NCBI GenBank assembly: GCA_048498995.1
Contig: JBEHWX010000166.1
Span: 1 to 7,484, forward strand
From: JBEHWX01 sp048498995
Lineage (GTDB): Bacteria > Bacteroidota > Ignavibacteria > OLB7
Direction: 5' to 3'
DNA length: 7,484 nucleotides
Positions 6,406 to 7,484 of this stretch are shown in pieces (position 1 is the stretch's first letter; every line of letters begins with the position of its first letter). Under the pieces are notes generated by a model, which did not search any database, had not been told where the DNA came from, and saw nothing but the letters and a program-made list of their open reading frames with translations. A program made the position numbers and the translations under genes.

Positions 6406-7484
6406 ATGAGGGGAAGGAGACAAGCGGCGAGGATCGTTCCGATCAACGATCCGATTGCCTCGGCAAAGGCCGCGGGGCTGCGCTACGTCGCCGATGAGGC
6501 GCCAGGCATCATCCGCCGGAGATCGGGCAAGGGATTCAGCTACGTGGCGCCGGATGGAAGCCGCGTGCGCGATCCGAGAGTGCTGGCGCGTATCCGCTCG
6601 CTGGTGATTCCGCCGGCCTGGACCGACGTCTGGATCTGCGCAAACCCGCAGGGACATCTGCAGGCCACCGGCCGCGACGCCCGGGGGCGGAAGCAGTACC
6701 GCTACCATCCGCGCTGGCGCGAGGTGCGCGACGAAACGAAGTACGGGCGGATGGCCGCCTTCGGCGCCGCGCTTCCGATGATCCGCGAACGGACCGAGCA
6801 GCATCTGAGGCTCCCCGGACTGCCGCGCGAGAAGGTGCTGGCCACCGTGGTCCGCCTTCTGGAGACCACCTGCATCCGCGTCGGCAACGAGGAATACGCC
6901 CGCTCCAACAAGTCGTTCGGCCTGACCACGCTCCGCACCAAACATGTCGAGGTGGAGGGATCGACCATCCACTTCCACTTCCGCGGCAAGTCCGGGATCT
7001 ATCACGAAGTGAAGGTCACCGATCGTCGCCTGGCCAGGATCGTCAGGAACTGCCAGGAGATCCCCGGCTACGAGCTCTTCCAGTATATCGCCGAGGATGG
7101 CAGCCGGCAGTCGATCGACTCCTCTGACGTGAATGCCTATCTGAAGGAGATCACCGGAGAGGACTTCACCGCGAAGGACTTCCGTACCTGGAGCGGCACC
7201 CTCTTCGCCGCGCTGGCGCTCCGGGACTGCGGCCCCTGCGCGTCGGAGGCGCAGGCCAAGCGGAACATCACGCAGGCGGTGAAGAGCGTCGCCGGACGTC
7301 TGAGGAATACCGTCGCGGTCTGCCGGAAATGCTACGTGCATCCGTCGGTCTTCGCGGCCTATACCGGCGGCACCCTCGTCGACGCGATCGACCGGGGATT
7401 GCGGGAGGCCGATCCCGACAAGCACCCGTATCTGAAGCCGGAGGAGTGCGCGCTGCTCCGGTTCCTCCGCGCCGGCGCCGCGCG
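6406..7484 (+). CDS. Bacterial DNA topoisomerase IB (3' end cut by window)
   Basis: The frame is open from ATG 6406 to the window edge (359 codons plus two bases) with no stop reached. It is a poxvirus-like type IB topoisomerase, which relaxes supercoils of either sign by nicking one strand through a 3'-phosphotyrosine link, without ATP. The catalytic pentad is complete: R158 (in CIRVGNEEYA), K195 (FRGKSG), R260 (KDFRTWSGT), N301 (RNTVAVCRKCY) and Y310 (codon 7333-7335). As I recall, Deinococcus radiodurans TopIB has R137, K174, R239, N280 and Y289; every spacing (37, 65, 41, 9) is identical here, a constant offset of 21. The N-terminal DNA-binding domain includes IPPAWTDVWIC (68-78), GHLQATGRDARGRKQYRYHPRWRE (83-106) and KYG (112-114). 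The Deinococcus enzyme has about 346 residues, so few codons should be missing. ATG 6406 is the first start after an in-frame stop at 6376 and follows AGGAG by 4 nt. Confidence 0.95.
   Translation, partial: MRGRRQAARIVPINDPIASAKAAGLRYVADEAPGIIRRRSGKGFSYVAPDGSRVRDPRVLARIRSLVIPPAWTDVWICANPQGHLQATGRDARGRKQYRYHPRWREVRDETKYGRMAAFGAALPMIRERTEQHLRLPGLPREKVLATVVRLLETTCIRVGNEEYARSNKSFGLTTLRTKHVEVEGSTIHFHFRGKSGIYHEVKVTDRRLARIVRNCQEIPGYELFQYIAEDGSRQSIDSSDVNAYLKEITGEDFTAKDFRTWSGTLFAALALRDCGPCASEAQAKRNITQAVKSVAGRLRNTVAVCRKCYVHPSVFAAYTGGTLVDAIDRGLREADPDKHPYLKPEECALLRFLRAGAA

Noticed and set aside
5626..7425. 599-codon minus-strand open frame
   Set aside because: It spans the antisense of both the YihY tail and topoisomerase IB, both strongly supported. 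The translated product is Arg/Ser/Pro low complexity in one half with no recognisable domain.

Overview
The window is a high-GC bacterial chromosomal stretch of housekeeping and envelope genes. I recognise no phage, IS, CRISPR or plasmid genes. The organism cannot be named from this sequence. The GC-rich third positions, sigma-54-like promoter elements and bacterial topoisomerase IB suggest an environmental, probably Gram-negative soil or sediment bacterium (for example a Gemmatimonadota, Acidobacteriota or Myxococcota type); that placement is a guess.

Layout, left to right. Positions 1-240 are non-coding and repeat-rich: a 14-bp tandem array runs into two 34-bp dyad-containing repeats set 51 bp apart, followed by a -24/-12-like promoter motif. 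Then come two small, related, plus-strand single-pass membrane proteins of YtxH-like architecture (282-668 and 958-1314). Each is preceded by nearly the same promoter motif (TTGGCAYAATTCTTTWA). The second ends at a textbook intrinsic terminator (1387-1421). Next is a TerC/YgdQ-family membrane protein (1492-2286), convergent with pyrG (CTP synthase, minus strand, 2448-4424). The two are separated by a perfect 14-bp hairpin that can serve both directions. An intergenic region of about 390 bp between divergent genes holds a 12-bp palindrome and a strong GC hairpin. Rightwards follow a YihY/BrkB-family membrane protein with a long charged disordered tail (4818-6326) and a bacterial type IB DNA topoisomerase (6406 to the right edge, cut by the window but with its complete catalytic pentad).

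Functionally this is a mix: nucleotide synthesis (pyrG), DNA relaxation (topoisomerase IB), probable metal-ion handling (TerC) and envelope proteins of poorly known function (the YtxH-like pair and YihY). YihY and topoisomerase IB are probably co-transcribed (79-bp gap, each with its own Shine-Dalgarno). The YtxH-like pair looks like a co-regulated tandem duplication. Four of the six proteins (both YtxH-like proteins, PyrG and YihY) carry low-complexity C-terminal tails unusual for or absent from family members I know. I see no clear new defence or mobile system. The best leads are the shared promoter motif with its upstream repeats, and the lysine/alanine-rich tail on CTP synthase.
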